From assembly GCF_000801335.2 (NCBI RefSeq), contig NZ_JSEH01000003.1, positions 1 through 64,000 on the forward strand: a DNA stretch of 64,000 nt. The letters are read 5' to 3'. The translations under genes and the position numbers were made by a program. The notes under the pieces were generated by a model. The model did not search any database. It was not told the origin of the DNA and saw nothing but the letters and a program-made list of their open reading frames with translations. The DNA comes from Desulfovibrio sp. TomC (GTDB lineage Bacteria > Desulfobacterota > Desulfovibrionia > Desulfovibrionales > Desulfovibrionaceae). This document shows positions 50,073 to 57,789 of the stretch, piece by piece; position 1 is the stretch's first letter, and every line of letters starts with the position of its first letter.

Positions 50073-52124
50073 TTATGCCTCCGTGGAATCGGCCGGGCGC
50101 TGCCCGCCGAGGGTTTCTTCATGTTCAAGGGGCAGATCGACGACGAAGACCGTGCCAGGCGCGTCTTCGTCGCCAGTGGTCAGGGCGTCGAAAAAGCCTT
50201 CCGGGGCCGGGGTCTCTACCCGGATGGCCCCGCCGTGGTCGTTTATGATGCCAAAGGACACGGACAGTCCAAGGCCGGTGCCCTGGCCCACGGGCTTGGT
50301 GGTGAAAAAGGGATCGAAGATGCGGCTCTGGTTGTCCGGGCTGATGCCGGGGCCGGTGTCGCCAAACCAGGCCGTGACCCGCTGGTCTGCGGCAAAGAGC
50401 CGCGAACGCACCAGGATGGCCCCGCCCCGTCCGGCCAGGGCATCGCGGGCGTTGGACAGGAGATTGATCCAGACCTGTTTGAGTTTTTCCGGGTCGCCGT
50501 AAATGATGGGCATCCGCTCGTCGAGATCCGTCACAATGGCGATCTTGTCCAGGGACAGGGCGTGGCGCACGAGGCTGATGGCTTCCATAAGCGAATTGTT
50601 GAAACACATTTCTATCTTGGCGCTTTCGGCCTGCCGCGAAAAACCGAGCAGGTCGGCCACGATTTTACGGCAGACCTTGGCCTGTTTCTCGATGGTTTGC
50701 AAATCGGCCCGGATCTGGCTATCGGCCGGGACGTCTTCCTGGAGGAGCTGGGAATAGCCGAGGATGACGCCAAGCGGCGTGTTGATTTCATGGGCCACGC
50801 CGCCGGCCAGTTTGCCGATGGACTCCATCTTCTGGGACTGGATGAGCTGCTCCTGGAACTGCTTGAGCTGGGTGACGTCGCGGGCCGTGCGCAACAGCCC
50901 GATGACCCGGCCGGCCGGGTCGGTGACCGGCACCCGCACGATATGGAGCCACTGCGGCGCGCCTGGGCGGCGAAAGCCCACTTCGCGGTCGCTTGGCCGG
51001 CCGGCGTCGAGCACCCGGCGGTTTTCCCGGTGCATGTCCGGGCCTTCGTCCTCGGGGTAGATGTCGCGGTCGGTGCTGCCGACGATGGCCTCCGTGGGGC
51101 GGCCGACGAAGGTGGCAAAGGCACGGTTGACGGCCAGATAGTTGGAATTTTCATCAATGAGGCAGACGAAATCCGGGGTGGCGTCGAGGATGGTGCGCAG
51201 CAGGCGTTCCTGGCGCGAGAGCACCCGTTCGGCCTGGCGCAGCTCGTCGAGATGGGTTTTGAGCGACACGGCCATGACGTCGAAGGTCTCGGCCAGATCC
51301 TGAATCTCGTCGCCCTTCTGGTCGCGGTAGACCGGGCAGTCCCGGCAGGATTCCGGCCCGTCGCCGCGCTGGTCCGGCGAGGCCGTCAGCCAGCAGCGGC
51401 GGCTCTTGTCGCCGTAGGCCGGGCACAGGGTCTTGTCGCAGTCGAGGATGGCCGAACAGGGGCGAAGGACGGACGGTCCGGCCCGGTGGTCGAGGTTGCC
51501 TTTGACCACCTCTTCGGCGTGGAGTTTCAAGCGATTGATGCGTTCGGTGACGCGCCGGGCAAAGAGCGTGGACGGGGCCAGGGCGGCCACCATGGCCGCG
51601 GCGGAATAAAAAACGATCATCAGGGCCAGCCGGTCGGCGGCGGCCTCGGCCTTGGTGCGCGACAGGCCGATGCGGGCCGTGCCAAACGGCGTGCCGACAA
51701 TGACCACCGGGGCGGCGAAATCGTCGATGAACTCCCGGCCGGTGTCGAGCAGGCGGATGTTGGGCTTGCCCTCCCGGGGGGCGTTGACGTCGAGCAGCTC
51801 CACGGGAAAGCCGCCGGTGAAGGTATGGACCAGCACGCTGCCCTGGCGGTCGAGGATAAAGGCGTAGCTGATGTCGTCGACCTTATCGAGCTCGTCGACC
51901 ATGTTTTTAAGGCGCAAGAGATCCATGGACAGCATGGCGTCGGACACCCGCATGGCCAGGTTTTCCGACAGCACCAGTCCGCGTTTGCGGGTCTCGGCCT
52001 GGAGCGATTCGGCCGCGGCCCGCCAGGTCAGGTAGGCCAGGGGAATGGCGATCAGCCCGACGATGAGCACGATGCCGCAGTTGATCTTGGTGCGGAAACT
52101 GAGCGCCGACAGGCGGGGCATCAT
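50073..52124 (-). CDS. Membrane sensor kinase with six-cysteine insert near HAMP
   Basis: 683 residues. Transmembrane helices at about 14-33 and 166-186 enclose a periplasmic sensor. The HAMP region that follows is interrupted by a cysteine cluster at 223, 229, 234, 244, 260 and 263 (CDKTLCPAYGD, CRDCPVYRD), likely a metal or Fe-S site. A PAS domain (about 308-425), HisKA with GGVAHEINTPLGVILGYSQ, and an HATPase (NLLSNARDAL, GTGLGLSVSFGI) complete it. The start overlaps the PhnD-like gene by four bases, so the lipoprotein is probably its periplasmic ligand sensor. Confidence 0.88.
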   Translation of the reverse strand: MMPRLSALSFRTKINCGIVLIVGLIAIPLAYLTWRAAAESLQAETRKRGLVLSENLAMRVSDAMLSMDLLRLKNMVDELDKVDDISYAFILDRQGSVLVHTFTGGFPVELLDVNAPREGKPNIRLLDTGREFIDDFAAPVVIVGTPFGTARIGLSRTKAEAAADRLALMIVFYSAAAMVAALAPSTLFARRVTERINRLKLHAEEVVKGNLDHRAGPSVLRPCSAILDCDKTLCPAYGDKSRRCWLTASPDQRGDGPESCRDCPVYRDQKGDEIQDLAETFDVMAVSLKTHLDELRQAERVLSRQERLLRTILDATPDFVCLIDENSNYLAVNRAFATFVGRPTEAIVGSTDRDIYPEDEGPDMHRENRRVLDAGRPSDREVGFRRPGAPQWLHIVRVPVTDPAGRVIGLLRTARDVTQLKQFQEQLIQSQKMESIGKLAGGVAHEINTPLGVILGYSQLLQEDVPADSQIRADLQTIEKQAKVCRKIVADLLGFSRQAESAKIEMCFNNSLMEAISLVRHALSLDKIAIVTDLDERMPIIYGDPEKLKQVWINLLSNARDALAGRGGAILVRSRLFAADQRVTAWFGDTGPGISPDNQSRIFDPFFTTKPVGQGTGLGLSVSFGIINDHGGAIRVETPAPEGFFDALTTGDEDAPGTVFVVDLPLEHEETLGGQRPADSTEA

Positions 52125-53056
52125 TCGTCGCCCCCGGCCATGGCGTCGAGGCCAAGCTTTTCGGCCAGGCGGCGCACGGAATTATAGTCGGCGTCAACGG
52201 CCGGGATGATGCCGCGCATGCCGGCCGTGGTCAGGATGACGGCGTCGTCTGGCCGCTCGGGATTAAGCGCGAAAAAGGCCCTGGCGATCTTGCCCGTGGT
52301 CTCCGGGGGCAGCCCCGGGCGGGCGCAGTAGACCCAGCCGGGATAGGCTTTGCTTTCGGCCAGGACGCGGATCTGGCCGAGGTCGATCCTGTCGCGCAGG
52401 ATGTCCAGGGCGCCGTCGCGCACCGAGCCGATGTCGCAGACGCCGGCAAACACAGCCAGGACGACCTTTTCCTGCTTGCCGCCCGGTCCCGGGGCAAAGG
52501 AAATCTCGGCGAAGTCGGCCCGATGGATGCCGTTGTCGAGAAATTCGCCCAGCGCGTACAGATAGCCGCCGGCCGATGACGGGTCCACGGCCATCCAGCG
52601 TTTGCCCCGGCAGTCGGCCAGGGAGGAAAGCGCCTTGTTGTCGCGGCGGCAGATGATCTGGCTTTTGAAATCCGGCTTGCCCGACGGTTCGATGATGCGG
52701 GCGAAGGCCCTGGCTCCGCTGGCGGCCATGCGGATATAGGCGAAGGGATTGGAAAAGGAGATGTCGATCTCGCCGCGCTCCACCATGCGCACGTGTTCCT
52801 CGAAGGTGTCGGGAAACACCTGGCGCAGGGAAAGCCCGGTGGCCCGGGTGAGGTATTCCAGAAGCAGGCGATGGCGTTCGTAGGAAACGGTGTGGGCGTA
52901 CTGGGGCAGGTAGGCGTAGGTGACGGCCCTGGGGAGCTTTCGCAGGGTGGGTTCTTCGCGCCTGGAGAGGTCCACGCGCACGGCGTCCTCATCGTGACCG
53001 CAGGCGGTCAGCCAAGGCATCAAAAGGCCCGCCAGCAGGAACTCCCTTCGCCGCAT
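52121..53056 (-). CDS. PhnD/phosphonate-type binding lipoprotein
   Basis: 311 residues. Lipoprotein signal with lipobox LTACG, so anchored in the membrane facing the periplasm. The fold is the PhnD/ABC-phosphonate binding-protein family: EEHVRMVERGEIDISFSNPFAYIRM, CRGKRWMAVDPSSAGGYLYA and AVFAGVCDIGSVRDGAL. No transporter genes follow; instead a sensor kinase overlaps its stop, the layout of solute-sensing two-component systems. Ligand unknown: phosphonate, phosphite or another anion. ATG 53056 is preferred over the TTG one codon upstream. Confidence 0.85.
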   Translation of the reverse strand: MRRREFLLAGLLMPWLTACGHDEDAVRVDLSRREEPTLRKLPRAVTYAYLPQYAHTVSYERHRLLLEYLTRATGLSLRQVFPDTFEEHVRMVERGEIDISFSNPFAYIRMAASGARAFARIIEPSGKPDFKSQIICRRDNKALSSLADCRGKRWMAVDPSSAGGYLYALGEFLDNGIHRADFAEISFAPGPGGKQEKVVLAVFAGVCDIGSVRDGALDILRDRIDLGQIRVLAESKAYPGWVYCARPGLPPETTGKIARAFFALNPERPDDAVILTTAGMRGIIPAVDADYNSVRRLAEKLGLDAMAGGDE

Positions 53057-53086
53057 CAATTCACCCCCTGAGGCGGGGAGGATACG

Positions 53087-53644
53087 TCACTTCGGGCCGG
53101 GAGGAAAGTGGGTCGCACCGGGACTGTCCCCGGCGGCGCGTCGGGCCTGCCGCGCCTGCCGCGCCCGCTGCAATCGGGACAGGCCCCACAGGGCGGCAAT
53201 ATAGAGCGGCAGGAAAAAGACGGCCGGGCCGGCGGACTGGCCGACCAGGGGCAGCGGCACGCCGGCAAAGCGCCAGCTGGCCCAGGCCAGGACGAGCAGG
53301 GCCGGCCAGATAAGCGCCGCGGCCCGGCCGGCGCCCAGGGCCATGGAATTGCCGTAGGCCTCCTGGGCCAGATGGTTGGCGGCCAGGTATGTCTCGCGGT
53401 CCTTGGCGGCCAGGGCCGAGAAGGACAGGTCCTGATGGCGTTTGATTTCGGCGTCCTGGCCTTCGCGCTTGGTCCGGTGGACCCGGGCGACGCCGGCGGC
53501 GCAGGTCCGGCCAAGGACGGCGCAACTGAAGGCCAGCACGGCCAGACCGCAGAAAAAACCGGCCTGGGCGTTGTCGAACCAGCGGAAGGGGGCCACGAGA
53601 ATGGCGTCGATGACGATGAAGGCGCGTAGGAAAAAGTCGTTCAT
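53087..53644 (-). CDS. Integral membrane protein downstream of the TauE-like gene
   Basis: 185 residues with one hydrophobic segment near the N-terminus (about 28-48), a charged helical cytoplasmic stretch (about 52-95), and two to three hydrophobic segments (about 100-160) before a basic tail. One span, helical hairpin, then further spans is reminiscent of the Oxa1/EMC3/DUF106 topology, but no diagnostic motif supports that. It follows the TauE-like gene across a hairpin that overlaps its ribosome site. Confidence 0.65.
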   Translation of the reverse strand: MNDFFLRAFIVIDAILVAPFRWFDNAQAGFFCGLAVLAFSCAVLGRTCAAGVARVHRTKREGQDAEIKRHQDLSFSALAAKDRETYLAANHLAQEAYGNSMALGAGRAAALIWPALLVLAWASWRFAGVPLPLVGQSAGPAVFFLPLYIAALWGLSRLQRARQARQARRAAGDSPGATHFPPGPK

Positions 53645-53648
53645 AACC

Positions 53649-53687
53649 AAAAAGGCTCCCCGTCCCAGGTAGCCGGGACGGGGAGCC
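53649..53687 (-). terminator. Terminator/attenuator between tauE-like gene and membrane protein gene
   Basis: Perfect 13-bp arms (53654-53666 and 53675-53687) followed on the minus strand by TTTTT. The second arm contains GGGGAG, the only ribosome site of the next gene, so the same hairpin can stop transcription and mask translation. Confidence 0.8.
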
Positions 53688-53712
53688 GTGTCCAGGGGGA
53701 CGTGTCTGCGAT

Positions 53713-54873
53713 CTAGATACCGGGGAGCTTGATGCTGAAAAAGCCGGCCAGCAGATAGCCGATGCCGACGTAGGCGGACAGCACGATAAACAGGCGCTTG
53801 AGCCACACGTCGGAGAAGTACTTCGAGGTCATGGGGCCGACGAAGGAACCGACGGCGATGCCGAGCATCTCCAGGCCAATGAAGTGCCACTCGATGGGCG
53901 TGCCTTTGGAGAGCAGGGTGATGATGCTGGTGACCATGCTGACCAAAACGGCCAGGGCCGAGGTCCCGGCGGCCAGATACATGGGCAGCTGGGTGACGCT
54001 GGTCAGAAACGGCACCAGCAGGAAGCCGCCGCCGACGCCCAGGAAGGCGGCCACGGCCGAGATGACGATGCCGCCGAGGAAAGGAATCAGCGGATTGAAC
54101 TGGAACGGCACGCCGTAGAAGGTGAAGGCGCACTTGGACAGGGTGAACTGGGTGATGTGCAGGCCGTCGCAGGAGGCGTCGACGGATTCGCCGCACTTGA
54201 TCTTTTTGGCTGCGGCTTCGAAAGCCTGGGCGGCCTTTTTGGCGGTCTGCTTTTTGGACTGGCCGGCCGGGGTGGTCTCGTAAAACAGCCAGCAGCCAAG
54301 GAGCAGGACGAACAGGCCGAAATAGCCCTGGTAGGACTTGAAATCGAGCTTGCCGGCCGAGAGTTCCTGGGCCAGCCAGGCGCCGATCAGCGACCCAAGG
54401 CCCAGGGTGATGGCCAGGGGCAGCACGAGGCGTTTCATCTTGAGATAGTTAAAGGAGCTGATGGCGGCGGAAAGACCGACCAGGAACTGGTTGGAGGCCT
54501 TGATGGAGTCGGTGATGACCTTGCCAAGCTCCGGAGCGGTTTTTTTGAAGCTGCCGGCGTAGCTGCCGAAGCCGAAGACGCTCATGTGGCCGACGCCGGA
54601 CATGACGCCGCCAAACGCGCCTACGGTGGAGAAGATCCAGCCCACCCACACGGCCCAGCAAAAAGCCAGGATGGGGTTGACCACTGGCGAGCCCGGGATG
54701 CCGAGGAAGCCCTTGACGGCATTGGGATCGGCCGGAATCTGGCCCGGTTCGGAACCGACCGGCGCCTTGGCGATGGCGTCGGAGAGTTTGTCGGCAAAGG
54801 CGGGTTCAAACCATAAAGCGATGGCCACGATGGCCAAAAGCCCGACGGGCAGGGTCCATTTCCAGTTCTTCAC
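53713..54873 (-). CDS. TauE/SafE-family anion exporter
   Basis: 386 residues, inner membrane. A signal-anchor-like N-terminus is followed by about eight transmembrane segments in the TauE/SafE pattern (SGVGHMSVFGFGSYAG, FLGVGGGFLLVPFLT, AAGTSALAVLVSM). A hydrophilic middle loop (about 210-245) holds cysteines (KIKCGESVDASCDG, LSKCAF). Family members export sulfite, sulfoacetate or related anions, which suits a sulfur-metabolising host. Start is GTG 54873: AAGGAGG lies six bases upstream. Confidence 0.85.
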   Translation of the reverse strand: MKNWKWTLPVGLLAIVAIALWFEPAFADKLSDAIAKAPVGSEPGQIPADPNAVKGFLGIPGSPVVNPILAFCWAVWVGWIFSTVGAFGGVMSGVGHMSVFGFGSYAGSFKKTAPELGKVITDSIKASNQFLVGLSAAISSFNYLKMKRLVLPLAITLGLGSLIGAWLAQELSAGKLDFKSYQGYFGLFVLLLGCWLFYETTPAGQSKKQTAKKAAQAFEAAAKKIKCGESVDASCDGLHITQFTLSKCAFTFYGVPFQFNPLIPFLGGIVISAVAAFLGVGGGFLLVPFLTSVTQLPMYLAAGTSALAVLVSMVTSIITLLSKGTPIEWHFIGLEMLGIAVGSFVGPMTSKYFSDVWLKRLFIVLSAYVGIGYLLAGFFSIKLPGI

Positions 54874-55136
54874 CTGTGGCCTCCTTCTGGTTGGCGGCGA
54901 AACTGCGTTGCTTGGTGGGTGCGTGCGGCCGGACGAGCCGCCTGCCGCTACTGCCTTGCTGCCACGGGCGGGGAGACGCGATGCCTGCCGCCGCACCATC
55001 GGCCGCTTCTGGAAACGGTGGTCGCTTGTGCGCGATGCGGGGCAAGACTGCCAACATCGTCGCTATGTGACCGGAGTGCTCCAGGGTGCGGCCCGAGCCT
55101 TTGTGATCCGTTGCGGGACCGTGGGGCTTTTGTTGC

Positions 55137-55167
55137 ATCATAGAGCATCGCAGCCGCTTTCTGTCAA
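55137..55167 (-). promoter_or_regulatory. Promoter-like sequence for the TauE-like gene
   Basis: On the minus strand a perfect TTGACA (55162-55167) and TATGAT (55137-55142) with a 19-base spacer, longer than ideal. The leader to the GTG would be about 255 bases. Confidence 0.4.
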
Positions 55168-55244
55168 GAATGTGTTGCTATCATTCTGTTTTTCACAATG
55201 AACGGCGAACCAGGGCGGGAAAGGGGCGAGAATCGAAGGAAAGT

Positions 55245-55262
55245 TTGTGATCATTTTCACAA
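55245..55262. promoter_or_regulatory. CRP/FNR-superfamily operator of HcpR type
   Basis: TTGTGATCATTTTCACAA: perfect TTGTGA and TCACAA half-sites around six bases, extended by one more pair (T44/A63). This is the consensus reported for HcpR, the regulator of hcp and sulfate-reduction genes in Desulfovibrio, and close to the CRP site. It lies 372 bp before the TauE-like start and 210 bp before the plus-strand gene. Confidence 0.65.
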
Positions 55263-55472
55263 AGTCAGGCCATAAAAAAGGGCGTTGCCGTCGCCGACCC
55301 GCCCTGATTTCCGGGACTTCGGTCCCGGCAGGGCAACCATGCCTCAATCTCCTGGGCAGGGCAAGGAGAAACCCACGCCTTTCCCTTTGACCCGCCTGCC
55401 GCCTTGGGGCTATATGCCGGCAACCCGGCCCCGTCTCGCGGAGCCTGTCCCTGCCTGCGGAGGCCTGTGATT

Positions 55473-56090
55473 ATGCTGCCCTTTTTGCGACCGAAGAAAG
55501 AAAAAGACATCGGAGACAAGCTCCTTGGCAAGCGCAAGAAGTACCGCCTGCCGCGAAACGGATCGGCTGTGGCCGTAACGGGCACGCTTTTGGCCTATTA
55601 TCGCCGCGAAGTCCTGCCGGATGGGCTGATGCCGCCATCGGGCGGGCGGGTGGAGCTGTTGGCCCTCTTTCGCACCCAGGCCGGCCGTTTTTTTCTCTAT
55701 TACGTCGTCACCTATCCCGAAACCGAAGACATAGCCGGTCGCCAGGAATACGCCCATGTCTGCCAGGACTTTGCGTCCGTGCGTGATTTCCTCGGGTCCA
55801 TGGCCTATCCCAACCGGGCGAAGTTCGTCGGGGCCGTGCTGGCCACCGCCCAAAAGACCATGGCCCCCCAGGAGCCGGCGGGCAAGGGGAGTCCGGCCCC
55901 GGCGGCAGACGGCGTCGTGGATGTGCCGCCCGGTGCACCCTCCGACCTGTCGTCCGGTGCGCCGACCGAAACGCCGCCTGACGCCCCTTCCGACCTGCCG
56001 CCCGGCGTCCCGCCGGCCACTGCCGTTGATGGGCCGTCCGAGGCTGTCCTCCCGGCTTCCGATCCGAAGACGTCTCAGTCCGCCGTATAA
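55473..56090 (+). CDS. Hypothetical protein with proline-rich tail
   Basis: 205 residues. The first ~130 look folded (KKYRLPRNGSAVAVTGTLLAYYRREVLPDG, then FFLYYVVTYPETED), with a basic start. The last ~70 are Pro/Ala/Ser-rich with imperfect repeats of GAPSDL- or APSDLPPG-type. No family recognised and no signal peptide. GGAGG lies nine bases before ATG 55473. Confidence 0.6.
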   Translation: MLPFLRPKKEKDIGDKLLGKRKKYRLPRNGSAVAVTGTLLAYYRREVLPDGLMPPSGGRVELLALFRTQAGRFFLYYVVTYPETEDIAGRQEYAHVCQDFASVRDFLGSMAYPNRAKFVGAVLATAQKTMAPQEPAGKGSPAPAADGVVDVPPGAPSDLSSGAPTETPPDAPSDLPPGVPPATAVDGPSEAVLPASDPKTSQSAV

Positions 56091-56244
56091 CAGAACACTG
56101 GATTGAGGGGAGAGTACACGGGGACGGCGTCCCCTTGGTCCCGGAACTTCAGCCTGCCGTCAGGCGTAGACTTGGGCGGCCATGGATCCCGGCCGACCGC
56201 AGTGCAAGCGAGTGCCCGTTTTTCCCTTGTACCCTTCCCCCTTT

Positions 56245-56284
56245 GCAGGGGTCCGGGGGGATCATCCCCCCGGCCGCCGGAGGC
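56245..56284 (+). repeat. 3'-end palindrome
   Basis: Identical in layout to 24359-24398. Lies 19 bp from the stop of the minus-strand cNMP-binding gene, gene-proximal side GCCGCCGGAGGC. Confidence 0.9.
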
Positions 56285-56303
56285 ATCTTCCTCTTCTCCC
56301 TTC

Positions 56304-56918
56304 CTAAAACTGTCGGTCGAGCAACTGGCGCAGGACTTCCTCGTCGTCGGCGGTATCGAGTCCGGCCAGTTCCTGGCGAAGTCCCGATAAGACGGCCTGT
56401 TCGGCGGCCACATGGGCGCGCAGGGCCTCGCGGCGTTCCCGGATGGCGGTCAACAGCGCGGCTTTGCGGGCATTGGCCGACCCCAGCCGGCCGGTCACGA
56501 TGGCGGCCAGACGGCGAAAGATGCGGATGAGGAAATCCTCGCGTTCGGGACTGGGCAGAAAATCCACATAGCCCATGTCCACGGCCAGACAATCGCAGGG
56601 CGTATCCGCCACCACCGTGGCCGTGCGGCCTTTGCCCAGGACAAAGCTCATTTCGCCGAAAATGGTGCCCGGCGCATCCAGGGAGGCCACAAGCCTGCCG
56701 CTGCGCACCACCCGGCCATGGCCGCGCAGCAGCACGAAAAAGGTCTTCTCGTAATTGCCTTCCTCGACAATGGTCTCGCCGCTGCCAAAGCGCACCAGCC
56801 GCACCGCCCCGGCCCGCATGAGCAGATCCAGGTCTTCCTCGATGAAATCCGCCCACAGCGGCAGTTTTTGCATAAGCCCGAGCAAAGCGGTTGCGTCGGG
56901 TCCGTCAACCTGTTCCAC
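56304..56918 (-). CDS. Cyclic-nucleotide-binding domain protein
   Basis: 204 residues. A cNMP-binding beta-barrel (about 15-130): VRFGSGETIVEEGNYEKTFFVLLRG and the phosphate-binding-cassette region GTIFGEMSFVLGKGRTATVVA. No helix-turn-helix follows; instead a helical, possibly coiled-coil C-terminus (about 135-200). So it is a ligand sensor that acts by protein contact rather than on DNA. GTG start with GGGGAGG upstream, 2 bp after the FNR-type regulator, so the two are coexpressed. Confidence 0.85.
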   Translation of the reverse strand: MEQVDGPDATALLGLMQKLPLWADFIEEDLDLLMRAGAVRLVRFGSGETIVEEGNYEKTFFVLLRGHGRVVRSGRLVASLDAPGTIFGEMSFVLGKGRTATVVADTPCDCLAVDMGYVDFLPSPEREDFLIRIFRRLAAIVTGRLGSANARKAALLTAIRERREALRAHVAAEQAVLSGLRQELAGLDTADDEEVLRQLLDRQF

Positions 56919-56920
56919 GC

Positions 56921-57616
56921 TTACGCCTCCCCGCCGGCCAGCCCGGCCTCGGCGGCCAGCCCGGCCCGGTCGAGGATGTCCACCTCGCGGCCGCGCACGG
57001 CCACAACCCCGGCCTCGGCCAGTTTTTTAAAGGCCCGGGACAAGGCTTCCGGCGTGGCCCCGACGATCTTGGCCAGCTCCCGGTGGCTGATCGTCAGGCG
57101 CACCGTTTCGCCGCCAAGCCCGCGCGAGGCCTCGTGCAGCACAAAGCCGGCCACCCGGCCGGAAAGCGGGACCAGGGCCAACGATTCGACCATGGCCATG
57201 GACTGTTTGAGCCGTCGGCACATGAGCCGCAACAGATCAAAAAGCACCTGCGGGTCCTCTTTGGCCGCCTCGGCCAGGGCCTTGGCCGGAAAAGCCAGCA
57301 CCCGCGTCTCCTCCAGGGCAGCGGCAAAGGCGGGAAATTCCCCGGCGTCCACCAGTGAGCACAGGCAAAACGGTTCGCCCGGGCCAAGGACGTAGAGCGT
57401 CTGTTCCCGGCCGTCCGGACCGATCTGGTAGAGCTTGGCCCGGCCCGAGGCCACCAGATAAAAGGCCTCGCCGGCGTCGTCCCGGGCCGCGATAATCCCG
57501 CCCGGACCATGCCGCGACACCACCGCCCCGGCCGCCAGCCGGGCCAGTCGCGCTTCGTCCAGGCCGCCAAAAAACGGCAGCGACCGCAAAAGAACCATTC
57601 GCGCAACCTGATCCAT
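56921..57616 (-). CDS. Crp/Fnr-family transcriptional regulator (FNR/DNR-type reading head)
   Basis: 231 residues: cNMP-like sensor barrel (about 10-125), dimer helix, and winged helix-turn-helix (about 165-225). The recognition helix TPEALSRAFKKL has the E-x2-S-R pattern of FNR-type proteins that read TTGAT half-sites. N-terminal cysteines of the FNR Fe-S cluster are absent, so it is more like DNR/HcpR-type sensors; the only cysteines are internal (FCLCSL). ATG 57616 with GGGGAG. Divergent from the ferredoxin gene with an FNR box between them, which suggests direct control. Confidence 0.88.
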   Translation of the reverse strand: MDQVARMVLLRSLPFFGGLDEARLARLAAGAVVSRHGPGGIIAARDDAGEAFYLVASGRAKLYQIGPDGREQTLYVLGPGEPFCLCSLVDAGEFPAFAAALEETRVLAFPAKALAEAAKEDPQVLFDLLRLMCRRLKQSMAMVESLALVPLSGRVAGFVLHEASRGLGGETVRLTISHRELAKIVGATPEALSRAFKKLAEAGVVAVRGREVDILDRAGLAAEAGLAGGEA

Positions 57617-57709
57617 GTTCTCCCCTTGGCCGGCAACAGGCCGGAATGTCTCCACACCCGCGTAGTGGCGGTCTTCTCCCGTCCGCGTCAAGACGCAATC
57701 GTGCGGCCG

Positions 57710-57723
57710 TTGATCGACATCAA
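57710..57723. promoter_or_regulatory. FNR-type operator
   Basis: TTGATCGACATCAA, an exact match to the FNR consensus TTGAT-N4-ATCAA, 67 bp before the ferredoxin start and 94 bp before the regulator start. The adjacent regulator has the matching recognition helix. Confidence 0.7.
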
Positions 57724-57789
57724 TGCCCACACCGGCCACATCCCGTATGTACCGGGCATCCGGCAACAGCCGGCAAGGAGTCCGTCGGC

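Larger units (their letters stand above)
54874..55472. other. Long divergent regulatory region
   Basis: 599 bp between the TauE-like gene and the plus-strand hypothetical gene, AT-rich in the centre. Contains a sigma-70-like minus-strand promoter, a CRP/HcpR-type operator (both listed separately) and, at 55301-55334, a hairpin with a UUCG tetraloop (CCGGGAC-TTCG-GTCCCGG inside GCCCTG/CAGGGC) in the leader of the plus-strand gene. No other coding frame is convincing. Confidence 0.6.

Noticed and set aside
50121-52187. 688-codon open frame on the plus strand
   Set aside because: Lies opposite the PhnD-coupled kinase, which has clear domains; the plus-strand product has none.
53087-54196. Long minus-strand frame of 369 codons including the membrane protein
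   Set aside because: The first half is an out-of-frame reading of the TauE-like gene; the real start is ATG 53644.
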